Part shown: positions 1 to 5,548 of the stretch, piece by piece
How positions within the stretch are numbered: the stretch's first letter is position 1
Layout: every line of letters begins with the position of its first letter
Assembly: GCA_944385195.1 (NCBI GenBank)
Contig: CALWWH010000114.1
Span: 1 to 12,829, forward strand
Source of the DNA: an uncultured Oscillospiraceae bacterium
Lineage (GTDB): Bacteria; Bacillota; Clostridia; Oscillospirales; Oscillospiraceae
Direction: 5' to 3'
Length of the DNA: 12,829 nt
The notes under the pieces: generated by a model
What the model was told of the DNA's origin: nothing
Seen by the model: only the letters and a program-made list of their open reading frames with translations
The model's database searches: none
Program-made: the position numbers and the translations under genes

Positions 1-33
1 GCGGGAGGCAGTTAGCCGCCCGCGTTTTGTGTT
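1..33 (+). terminator. Intrinsic terminator hairpin at left edge
   Basis: The arm GCGGGaGGC (1-9) pairs with GCCgCCCGC (15-23) across a 5-nt loop, with one internal mismatch. A T-rich run, GTTTTGTGTT (24-33), follows on the plus strand. This orientation suits a plus-strand gene ending left of the window. The hairpin may also help end the leftward perR transcript, whose stop codon lies 23 bases away. Any left-side T-tract would fall outside the window. Confidence 0.6.
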
Positions 34-45
34 ACGAACTCAGCT

Positions 46-450
46 TTATCTCTCATCCGCTGCCTTGCGGCATGCCGCACAGCGACCGTAGAAGACCAGA
101 GCGTGGCTATCAACCTGCGCCCCGGTCCGCTGGGCGACCTGGGTATCCAGATCCTCCGGCAGGGTTAAGCAGAACACGTCTTCTACACTGCCGCAGTCAC
201 GGCAGATCAGGTGCTCATGAGGCGTGACTCTTGCGTCATAGCGCTCGAAGCCGTTGACAAAGCCCACGGAGATGATCTCGCCCCGCTGCTTGCACTGGGC
301 CAGATTGCGATAGACCGTGCCCAGGCTCATGTCGGGATACTCCAGCTTCAGCTGCTGGTAGACCCAGTCGGCAGACGGGTGAGAGGTGGTGCTGCGCAGA
401 CAGGCGAGTACTGCCTCACGCTTGCGGCTGAATTTTCCGGTGGCTGCCAT
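46..450 (-). CDS. perR: PerR-like Fur-family transcriptional repressor
   Basis: This 134-residue protein is a Fur-superfamily metal-dependent repressor. An N-terminal winged helix (about residues 1-70, with the family hallmark GTVYRNL) is followed by a C-terminal metal-binding dimerisation domain. The five regulatory-site ligands of Bacillus PerR (H37, D85, H91, H93, D104) appear to align with H24, D72, H78, H80 and D91. The last position is Asp, as in peroxide-sensing PerR. Two CxxC pairs (C83/C86 and C124/C127) make the structural zinc site. I chose the ATG at 450 because GGAGG lies 8 nt upstream of it. An in-frame ATG at 465 has no ribosome binding site and itself overlaps that GGAGG. The gene is transcribed away from mrnC. 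A palindromic operator over its own start region suggests autoregulation. PerR rather than Fur or Zur is an inference from ligand residues; regulated genes are not visible here. Confidence 0.88.
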   Translation of the reverse strand: MAATGKFSRKREAVLACLRSTTSHPSADWVYQQLKLEYPDMSLGTVYRNLAQCKQRGEIISVGFVNGFERYDARVTPHEHLICRDCGSVEDVFCLTLPEDLDTQVAQRTGAQVDSHALVFYGRCAACRKAADER

Positions 451-466
451 AGGGCGTTCCTCCATG

Positions 467-485
467 ATTAAGAATGGTTCTTAAT
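467..485. promoter_or_regulatory. PerR/Fur-type palindromic operator
   Basis: A perfect inverted repeat is visible: ATTAAGAA, a 3-nt spacer, then TTCTTAAT. Its size and AT-rich symmetry resemble Fur/PerR boxes. It sits just downstream of the perR -10 element, over the predicted transcription start and leader, and ends 16 nt before the chosen perR start codon. Binding here would block perR transcription, so negative autoregulation is likely. It is about 100 bp from the mrnC promoter, so control of mrnC is less likely. Confidence 0.7.
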
Positions 486-488
486 ATG

Positions 489-517
489 ATTCTACCACCA
501 ATGCCGTTAAATTGCAA
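489..517 (-). promoter_or_regulatory. Sigma-A promoter of perR
   Basis: Read on the minus strand: -35 TTGCAA (512-517), a 17-nt spacer and -10 TAGAAT (489-494). The predicted transcription start falls inside or next to the palindromic operator at 467-485. Confidence 0.65.
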
Positions 518-564
518 GTCATTCCTGAAGTAATTTTTGCCAATTTCTGCGACAACCGAAGACT

Positions 565-592
565 TTGCAAATCGTCACAGTTGTGCTACAAT
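565..592 (+). promoter_or_regulatory. Sigma-A promoter of the mrnC-rqcH-Nudix operon
   Basis: -35 TTGCAA (565-570), a 16-nt spacer and -10 TACAAT (587-592). The predicted start is near position 600, about 25 nt before the mrnC start codon. It is the only good promoter I see for the overlapping genes that follow. Confidence 0.65.
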
Positions 593-623
593 AAAGACGA
601 TATCATACTTGGAGGATATACAA

Positions 624-1037
624 ATGAACGATTATATGGCCCCAAAGCTGGATGAGGCCGCCATTGGCGCCATCAGTGCCGCCGGGCTTGCCCATGTGGG
701 CGACGCGGTTCTGGAGCTGATGGTACGCACCTGGCTCTGCCAGCAGGGCAAGGCCACCAGCGGCGGCCTCCACCGCGCCAGCGTGCAATATGTCAACGCC
801 GCCGCCCAGGCCGCTGCCATGGATAAGCTCCTGCCGGAGCTGACCGAGGAGGAGAACCAGCTCTACCACCGCGGGCGCAATGCCCACACCCACGCCGCCC
901 CCAAGGGCGTTAGCCCCGGCCAGTACGCCCGGGCCACGGGGATGGAGGCCCTCTTTGGCGGGCTCTACCTGGCAGGGAAGCGAGCCCGCGTCAACGAGCT
1001 GTTCGCCTTGATGATGGAGGGAAGCCATGCCCTTTGA
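624..1037 (+). CDS. mrnC: Mini-ribonuclease III
   Basis: This 137-residue protein is a Mini-III RNase: an RNase III catalytic domain without the double-stranded RNA-binding domain. The family trims 23S rRNA precursor termini in the cytoplasm as the large ribosomal subunit matures. Family hallmarks are HVGDAVLEL with catalytic Asp27, LHRASVQYV, the RGRNA segment (83-87) and YARATGMEALFGGLYL with catalytic Glu108. The length is normal for the family. The ATG at 624 was chosen because GGAGG (611-615) lies 8 nt upstream; longer in-frame extensions would run into the promoter. Its last 11 nt overlap the start of rqcH in another frame, which implies translational coupling. The neighbour rqcH also acts on the 50S ribosome, so the operon has a ribosome-maintenance theme. 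Confidence 0.93.
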   Translation: MNDYMAPKLDEAAIGAISAAGLAHVGDAVLELMVRTWLCQQGKATSGGLHRASVQYVNAAAQAAAMDKLLPELTEEENQLYHRGRNAHTHAAPKGVSPGQYARATGMEALFGGLYLAGKRARVNELFALMMEGSHAL

Positions 1038-2781
1038 TGCAGTATTCCTTACGGCGGTGACTGCGGAGCTGGCCCAAGCTGTAGGGGCCCGGGTGGATAA
1101 AATTAACCAGCCCACCCGGGAGACGGTGATTTTGCATCTGCGCAGCCAGGCGGGCAGCTGGAAGCTCCTGATCGACGCCAATACGGGACATCCGCGCCTG
1201 CATTTTACCACGGAAACCTATGAGAATCCTGCCGCTCCGCCGATGTTCTGCATGCTCCTGCGCAAGCATCTCTCCGGCGGGCGGCTCCTGGAGCTGCGCC
1301 AGGAGCCCATGGAGCGTGTGGTGGAGATGGTCTTTGCCTGTACCGATGAGCTGGGCGATCCGGTTCAGAAGCGGCTGGTGCTGGAGCTCATGGGCCGCAA
1401 CTCCAACCTCGTCTTAGTGGATGGGGATGGGCGCATCCTGGACTGCCTGCGCCGGGTTGATTTTGAGATGTCCGAGCAGCGTCAGGTTCTGCCGGGCCTG
1501 TTCTATGAGCTGCCTCCCAGCCAGGGCAAGCAGATCCCTCAGCAGACCCCCGCCTCCTTGGTAGAAAGTCAGCTGGCGCGGGGCCAGGGGCCCTTTGACC
1601 AGTGGCTGCTGGACCATTTTTCCGGTCTGAGCCCCCTCATCTGCCGGGAATTGAGCCACCGTCTCACCGGCAGCACCTCCACAGAGCTGGGCAGCTTGAG
1701 CAAAGAGCAGAAAATCGCCATTGCTGCCAAACTTTCTGAGCAGTTTGCAGCGCTGAACGGCCCATTTACCCCGGTTTTGCTGCGCAAAGAGGGCAAGCCG
1801 AAGGACTTCTCCTATACCAATATCGACCAATACGGCGCATATATGACCCAGGAGACCTGCCAGAGCTTCAGCGCGCTGCTGGACAGCTTCTACACCGCCC
1901 GGGACCGCGCCGAGCGGATGCACGCCCGCACCTCGGCGCTGCAAAAGCAAATCAGCAATCTCCGCGCCCGCACGGCCCGCAAGCTGGAGAACCAGCGCAA
2001 GGAGCTGGAGGCCACCTATGACCGCGAGTCCCTGCGGCAGAAGGGCGACCTGGTGACGGCGAACCTGCATAACATCACCAGAGGCCAGACGATGCTGGAG
2101 ACGGAGAACTTCTATGATCCCGACCTGGCCATGATTCGCATTCCCCTGTCCCCGACGCTCTCCCCCCAGAAGAACGCGGCGAAGTATTATAAAGACTATG
2201 CCAAGGCCAAGACCGCCGAGTCCGTCCTGACGGAGCAGATTGCCAAGGGCGAGGTGGAGCTGGACTATCTCTCCAGTGTCCTGGACGAGCTCAGCCGCGC
2301 GGAATCAGAGCGGGATGTGAACGAAATCCGGCAGGAGCTGACCGAGGGCGGCTACCTGCGCCAGCAGCGGCAGAAGAGCGGCAAGGCTCCCAAGCAGGCC
2401 AGGCTGCGGCCCCGGCACTTCCGCTCCAGCGAGGGCTATGACATCTATGTCGGCCGCAACAACCGCCAGAATGACCAGCTGACGCTCAAGGACGCCATGA
2501 AGCGGGATCTGTGGTTTCACACTCAGAAAATCCATGGCAGCCACGTCATCATTGATTGCAGCACCGGCCAGCCCGGGAAGGACACCCTCCGCCAGGCGGC
2601 ACAGCTGGCGGCCCAATTTTCCCAGGCGGCGGAGGGGCAGAACGTCCCTGTGGACTACACGGCCGTTCGCAACGTCAAAAAGCCAGCGGGCGCCAAGCCG
2701 GGCATGGTCATCTATGACCACTATCAAACCCTCTACGTGACGCCGGACCCGGAGTGGGCGGCGTCTGCGGAGGTCAAGTGA
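1027..2781 (+). CDS. rqcH: NFACT-family ribosome quality control protein RqcH
   Basis: This 584-residue protein has the full NFACT layout. The NFACT-N domain (about 1-200) begins MPFDAVFLTAV. A helix-hairpin-helix and coiled-coil middle (coiled coil from about residue 290 to 440, rich in R, K, E and A) follows. The NFACT-R (DUF814) domain starts near residue 462 and contains DLWFHTQ (494-500) and a GSHVII segment. RqcH binds split 50S subunits carrying stalled peptidyl-tRNA and recruits tRNA-Ala to add C-terminal Ala tails that mark the nascent chain for proteolysis. Older annotations call such proteins fibronectin-binding protein FbpA. Glu96-Arg97 appears to occupy the position of the Asp-Arg pair needed for tailing in studied homologues, a conservative change. 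The start ATG lies inside the end of mrnC, and GGAGG at 1017-1021 lies 5 nt upstream. The stop codon overlaps the Nudix start by 1 nt. Confidence 0.93.
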   Translation: MPFDAVFLTAVTAELAQAVGARVDKINQPTRETVILHLRSQAGSWKLLIDANTGHPRLHFTTETYENPAAPPMFCMLLRKHLSGGRLLELRQEPMERVVEMVFACTDELGDPVQKRLVLELMGRNSNLVLVDGDGRILDCLRRVDFEMSEQRQVLPGLFYELPPSQGKQIPQQTPASLVESQLARGQGPFDQWLLDHFSGLSPLICRELSHRLTGSTSTELGSLSKEQKIAIAAKLSEQFAALNGPFTPVLLRKEGKPKDFSYTNIDQYGAYMTQETCQSFSALLDSFYTARDRAERMHARTSALQKQISNLRARTARKLENQRKELEATYDRESLRQKGDLVTANLHNITRGQTMLETENFYDPDLAMIRIPLSPTLSPQKNAAKYYKDYAKAKTAESVLTEQIAKGEVELDYLSSVLDELSRAESERDVNEIRQELTEGGYLRQQRQKSGKAPKQARLRPRHFRSSEGYDIYVGRNNRQNDQLTLKDAMKRDLWFHTQKIHGSHVIIDCSTGQPGKDTLRQAAQLAAQFSQAAEGQNVPVDYTAVRNVKKPAGAKPGMVIYDHYQTLYVTPDPEWAASAEVK

Positions 2782-3287
2782 TGGAGCGCTGGGATGCTTA
2801 CACGGCTGACGGGATGTTGACGGGAGAGATTCTTGTCCGGGGAGAGCCAATCCCCGCCGGGCGCTACCATCTGGTGGCGGAGGTGCTGGTGCGGCACGCC
2901 GGGGGGCGATGGCTGCTGATGCAGCGCGACCCAGGAAAGGACTTCTGCCCCGGTTTCTGGGAGGCCAGCGCCGGGGGCTCCGCCCTGGCGGGGGAGGATG
3001 CCGTCACCGCGGCCCGCCGTGAGGTTTTAGAGGAGACCGGGCTGCAGATCCGCGATCTGCGGCCGATCTACCGGGAACGGGGCGAGGGCTACCTCTTTGC
3101 GTACTTTGCTGCCGTCACCGACGAGGACCCTGCTGCGGTTACATTGCAGCCGGGGGAGACGGTGGGATACCGCTGGGTGGACGATGATACGCTGCGGCAG
3201 CTCATCGCCGGCGATGAGACGTGTATGCATGCACGAATGCTGCGGGCAGCAGGAATCCTCGGCCCGTCAAGGACGCGGTTACTTTAG
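2781..3287 (+). CDS. Nudix hydrolase, IDI/YfcD-like subgroup
   Basis: This 168-residue protein has a complete Nudix box at residues 66-88 (G-x5-E-x7-REVLEETGL), which provides the Mg2+-binding glutamates for cleaving nucleoside-diphosphate-linked substrates. The N-terminal segment, with WDAYTADG, a TG-x4-RG element, IPAGRYHLV and PGFWEASAGG, resembles the isopentenyl-diphosphate isomerase-like/YfcD group of Nudix proteins. These are mostly hydrolases of unknown substrate. The ATG at 2781 shares one base with the rqcH stop (TGATG), and GGAGG at 2769-2773 lies 7 nt upstream inside rqcH, so it is translationally coupled. An upstream in-frame ATG at 2754 lies within rqcH and lacks a comparable site. 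The substrate cannot be read from sequence. No terminator follows, so read-through into the DUF4867 gene 38 nt downstream is possible. Confidence 0.87.
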   Translation: MERWDAYTADGMLTGEILVRGEPIPAGRYHLVAEVLVRHAGGRWLLMQRDPGKDFCPGFWEASAGGSALAGEDAVTAARREVLEETGLQIRDLRPIYRERGEGYLFAYFAAVTDEDPAAVTLQPGETVGYRWVDDDTLRQLIAGDETCMHARMLRAAGILGPSRTRLL

Positions 3288-3325
3288 GAACAACAGGAAA
3301 ATCGACCCATTAAGGAGGATACAAA

Positions 3326-3955
3326 ATGAAAATCTACTCTGTCATGGATCCCGAATTCAAACCCTACGGCCAGATTTTGGAGGGATATGACACCCGGCAG
3401 CTGCTGGAGGCGATGAAGGCCATTGCGATGCCCCAGAGCGGCACTGCCTATGAGCCCAGCATCGCTGCTCTGGAGGCCTGCGGCATTTTCGCCCAGATGC
3501 AGGATAATGTCTACGGCGGTATGCCTGTGCAGCTGGGCATGTGCTGGGGCTACAACACAAAGCTCAACTGCCTGGAGTACCATCGCGACAGCGAGGTCAA
3601 CGTCGGCACCGGCGACTTTGTCCTGCTGCTGGCCCTGCGGGAGGAGATCGAAGGCGGCAGACTAGATACCTCCAAGGTCAAGGCGTTCCGCGCTCCCGCC
3701 GGCGTCGCCGTCGAGGTCTATGCTACCGCTCTGCACTATGCGCCCTGCCATCTCAGCGCCGAGGAGGGCTTCCGCGTGGCCGTTGTTCTGCCCAAGGGTA
3801 CCAATACGGACAAGCCCGCCATCGTAAATAAGAACGCAGAAGACGCGCTCCTGTGGGCCCGCAACAAGTGGCTCCTGGCCCATCCGGAGAGCAGCGAGGC
3901 TGCCGAAGGGGCTTGGATAGGTCTGGTAGGAGAGAACGTCGATATCGCAGGCTAG
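3326..3955 (+). CDS. DUF4867-family cupin-like protein
   Basis: This 209-residue soluble protein matches my recollection of DUF4867, a family of unassigned function found mainly in Firmicutes. There is no signal peptide or membrane segment. The central part, LEYHRDSEVNVGTGDFVLLL (83-102), followed by the ALHYAPC segment (135-141), has the look of a cupin or ureidoglycolate-lyase-like beta barrel. H86, E90 and H137 are candidate metal ligands. That fold is inferred from the His/Glu and Gly/Asp spacing only. The start is well supported: AAGGAGG lies 8 nt before the ATG. It is followed after 49 nt by a URO-D-family gene on the same strand with an equally strong ribosome binding site, which suggests a shared transcript. 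A sugar or acid isomerase/lyase role is possible, but no reaction is assigned. Confidence 0.72.
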   Translation: MKIYSVMDPEFKPYGQILEGYDTRQLLEAMKAIAMPQSGTAYEPSIAALEACGIFAQMQDNVYGGMPVQLGMCWGYNTKLNCLEYHRDSEVNVGTGDFVLLLALREEIEGGRLDTSKVKAFRAPAGVAVEVYATALHYAPCHLSAEEGFRVAVVLPKGTNTDKPAIVNKNAEDALLWARNKWLLAHPESSEAAEGAWIGLVGENVDIAG

Positions 3956-4004
3956 AGCTTGCGTTCATCCATATCAGAAGACGATTGTTAAGGAGGACAG
4001 TATT

Positions 4005-5087
4005 ATGAGCGTTGGACAGTTTATGAAACGAGCTGCGGAGCGGGATTATTCCAAGCCCTGGGCCGCCCAGGGCACCTTCCCCTGGATCTTTCAGCAACCC
4101 AAGCCGCCCATAGAGGGCCGGCCCCACAGTGTATGTGAGAACTACATCCGCTGCGTCAAGGGCGAGCAGCCCTGGTGGATGCCGGCCTATTCTGTCGAGT
4201 CCAACATCATCTGGCCCGACACCATGGAGGAGCACCCTGTTCCTGAGTTCGACGGCTTCGACTGGTGGGGCGTTGACTGGGTGATGGTTGAGGCGGCTGG
4301 CGGGATGATCACCCGTCCCGGCAGCTGGATCATTACGGACTTTGCCCGGTGGAAGGAGCAGGTGGAGTGGCCGGACCTGTCGGTTGTAGACTTCGCCGCC
4401 GACGGCAAAAAGATCCAGGCCGCGCTGGACCCGGACCGCCCGCATATCTATGAGTGCGTGGAGGGCATCTTCGAGCGCCTGCATGAGATGCTGCCCTTCG
4501 ACGAGAGCCTTCTGGCTTTCTATGAGGAGCCGGAGGCGCTGGAGGAGTTCTTCCAGAAAATGGCTGACTACAAGATCGAGTCCTGCGGCAAGATTTTTGA
4601 GTACTACGGCCGGGTCGACGGCGTGCTCTACCACGACGACTGGGGGACCCAGCGGGGCGGCTTCTTCTCCAACGAGATGTTCCGCCGGCAGATCATGCCG
4701 GCCACCAGCCGCTTTTTGAAGTACGTCAAGGAGCAGGGCAAGTTCATCGAGCTGCACTCCTGCGGAAAGAATATCCAGTACGTCCCTGAGATGATCGAGA
4801 TGGGCATCGATATGTGGACGCCGCAGGAAGGTATCAACGAGCCGGATTTCCTCTACGAGACCTACGGCGACAAGATGACCTACGCCTTCGGGCTCACCAT
4901 CCCCAAGGGCTCTGCGGAGGGCGAGATCCGCAGGCGGGTGCGGGACTTTGTCGACCACTACGGCCCCAAGGGCCGCGTCATGGCTTGGCTGCGGACGGAT
5001 TTTGGCGACCCGACCCAGGGCGCCATTGCGCAGGACGAGCTGTTCCACTATTCTTACGAATTTTACAACAAGCTCTACCGGAGATAA
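4005..5087 (+). CDS. URO-D-family protein, corrinoid-methyltransferase-like
   Basis: This 360-residue protein belongs to the uroporphyrinogen-decarboxylase superfamily. The superfamily includes HemE and the zinc-dependent methyltransferases MtaA, MtbA and CmuA, which move methyl groups to or from corrinoid proteins. Key segments are HDDWGTQRG (210-218) and ELHSCGKN (249-256), where H251-x-C253 matches the metal-binding His-x-Cys of MtaA-type enzymes. A C-terminal barrel segment, YAFGLTIPKG, follows. No haem-pathway gene is nearby, and the HDDWGTQ and HxC motifs argue against a housekeeping HemE. The third Cys ligand of MtaA-type enzymes, expected near residues 320-335, is absent; the region reads RVMAWLRTDFGDPTQ. 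AGGAGG (3991-3996) lies 8 nt before the ATG. It lies between the DUF4867 and SnoaL-like genes with short gaps, so they probably act in one pathway. Methyl transfer is a family-level guess, and no corrinoid-binding partner is in the window. Confidence 0.8.
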   Translation: MSVGQFMKRAAERDYSKPWAAQGTFPWIFQQPKPPIEGRPHSVCENYIRCVKGEQPWWMPAYSVESNIIWPDTMEEHPVPEFDGFDWWGVDWVMVEAAGGMITRPGSWIITDFARWKEQVEWPDLSVVDFAADGKKIQAALDPDRPHIYECVEGIFERLHEMLPFDESLLAFYEEPEALEEFFQKMADYKIESCGKIFEYYGRVDGVLYHDDWGTQRGGFFSNEMFRRQIMPATSRFLKYVKEQGKFIELHSCGKNIQYVPEMIEMGIDMWTPQEGINEPDFLYETYGDKMTYAFGLTIPKGSAEGEIRRRVRDFVDHYGPKGRVMAWLRTDFGDPTQGAIAQDELFHYSYEFYNKLYRR

Positions 5088-5098
5088 GGAAGGATCCC

Positions 5099-5437
5099 AT
5101 GACCAACAAAGAGATTGTCTGCCAGTTTGTGCAGACGGTCTTCAATGAACACGACCTGTCCAGGGCGGCGGAGTTCATCCGCCCGGACTATATCCAGCAC
5201 AACCCCGGGGTGGGACAGGGGCTGGAGGGCTTTGTGAAGGCTTTTACCCAAATGTTTGAACAAAACCCCGGTTTCCGGCAGGAAATCCGCCATGCCATCG
5301 CCGAGGATGACCTGGTCTGCATTCACGCCTACGCCTATGGCACAAGCCAAGGGGAGCAGCCGACCAAGGTCATGGACCTCTACCGCCTGGTAGACGGCAA
5401 GCTGGCTGAGCACTGGGACGTGCTGCAAAAAGAATAA
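5099..5437 (+). CDS. SnoaL-like/NTF2-fold protein
   Basis: This 112-residue single-domain protein has the NTF2-like cone fold signature of the SnoaL-like group: RPDYIQHNPGVGQGLEGF (28-45), the central DDLVCIHAYAYG strand and the C-terminal VDGKLAEHWDVLQ. It resembles the group annotated as predicted SnoaL-like aldol-condensation enzymes (COG4922). Asp30, His34, His105 and Asp107 are the conserved polar residues that usually line the pocket. Members include cyclases, dehydratases and isomerases of small hydrophobic substrates; the reaction here is unknown. The ATG at 5099 follows AAGGAAGGA with 4-5 nt spacing and starts 11 nt after the URO-D stop, so it is almost certainly in the same operon. 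A long hairpin follows 3 nt after its stop codon. Confidence 0.82.
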   Translation: MTNKEIVCQFVQTVFNEHDLSRAAEFIRPDYIQHNPGVGQGLEGFVKAFTQMFEQNPGFRQEIRHAIAEDDLVCIHAYAYGTSQGEQPTKVMDLYRLVDGKLAEHWDVLQKE

Positions 5438-5440
5438 AAT

Positions 5441-5486
5441 AACAAGGCGCGGAACCGGAGATACTGCTCCGATTCCGCGCCTTGTT
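5441..5486. terminator. Bidirectional terminator between convergent genes
   Basis: A 20-bp stem (5441-5460 with 5467-5486) closes a 6-nt loop. The single plus-strand mismatch (C/A) becomes a G-U pair in minus-strand RNA. Reading leftward, the stem is followed by the T-rich run ATTTTATTCTTTTT, so it is a good terminator for the EAL gene. Reading rightward, the only U-rich part is the stem end CTTGTT, so termination of the DUF4867/URO-D/SnoaL transcript is probably weaker. Confidence 0.8.
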
Positions 5487-5548
5487 GCGCAGACAGATGC
5501 CAGGTTGCATGGAACATATTAGACCGCCGGGGGACACGCAGTTGGGGA

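Noticed and set aside
603..1211. Long minus-strand open frame opposite mrnC and rqcH
   Set aside because: It is a shadow of mrnC and rqcH in GC-rich DNA, with no family signature or ribosome binding site.
3288..3325. Promoter in front of the DUF4867 gene
   Set aside because: The 38-nt gap has only a ribosome binding site; I could not find acceptable -35 and -10 boxes there or in the preceding gene end.
3753..5048. 431-codon minus-strand open frame opposite the URO-D gene
   Set aside because: The sequence is low in recognisable motifs and mirrors the codon pattern of the plus-strand URO-D and DUF4867 genes, which have clear families and ribosome binding sites.
4005..5087. Housekeeping uroporphyrinogen decarboxylase HemE
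   Set aside because: The protein shares the superfamily fold, but the HDDWGTQ and HSCG motifs and the lack of haem genes nearby fit the methyltransferase-like branch better.
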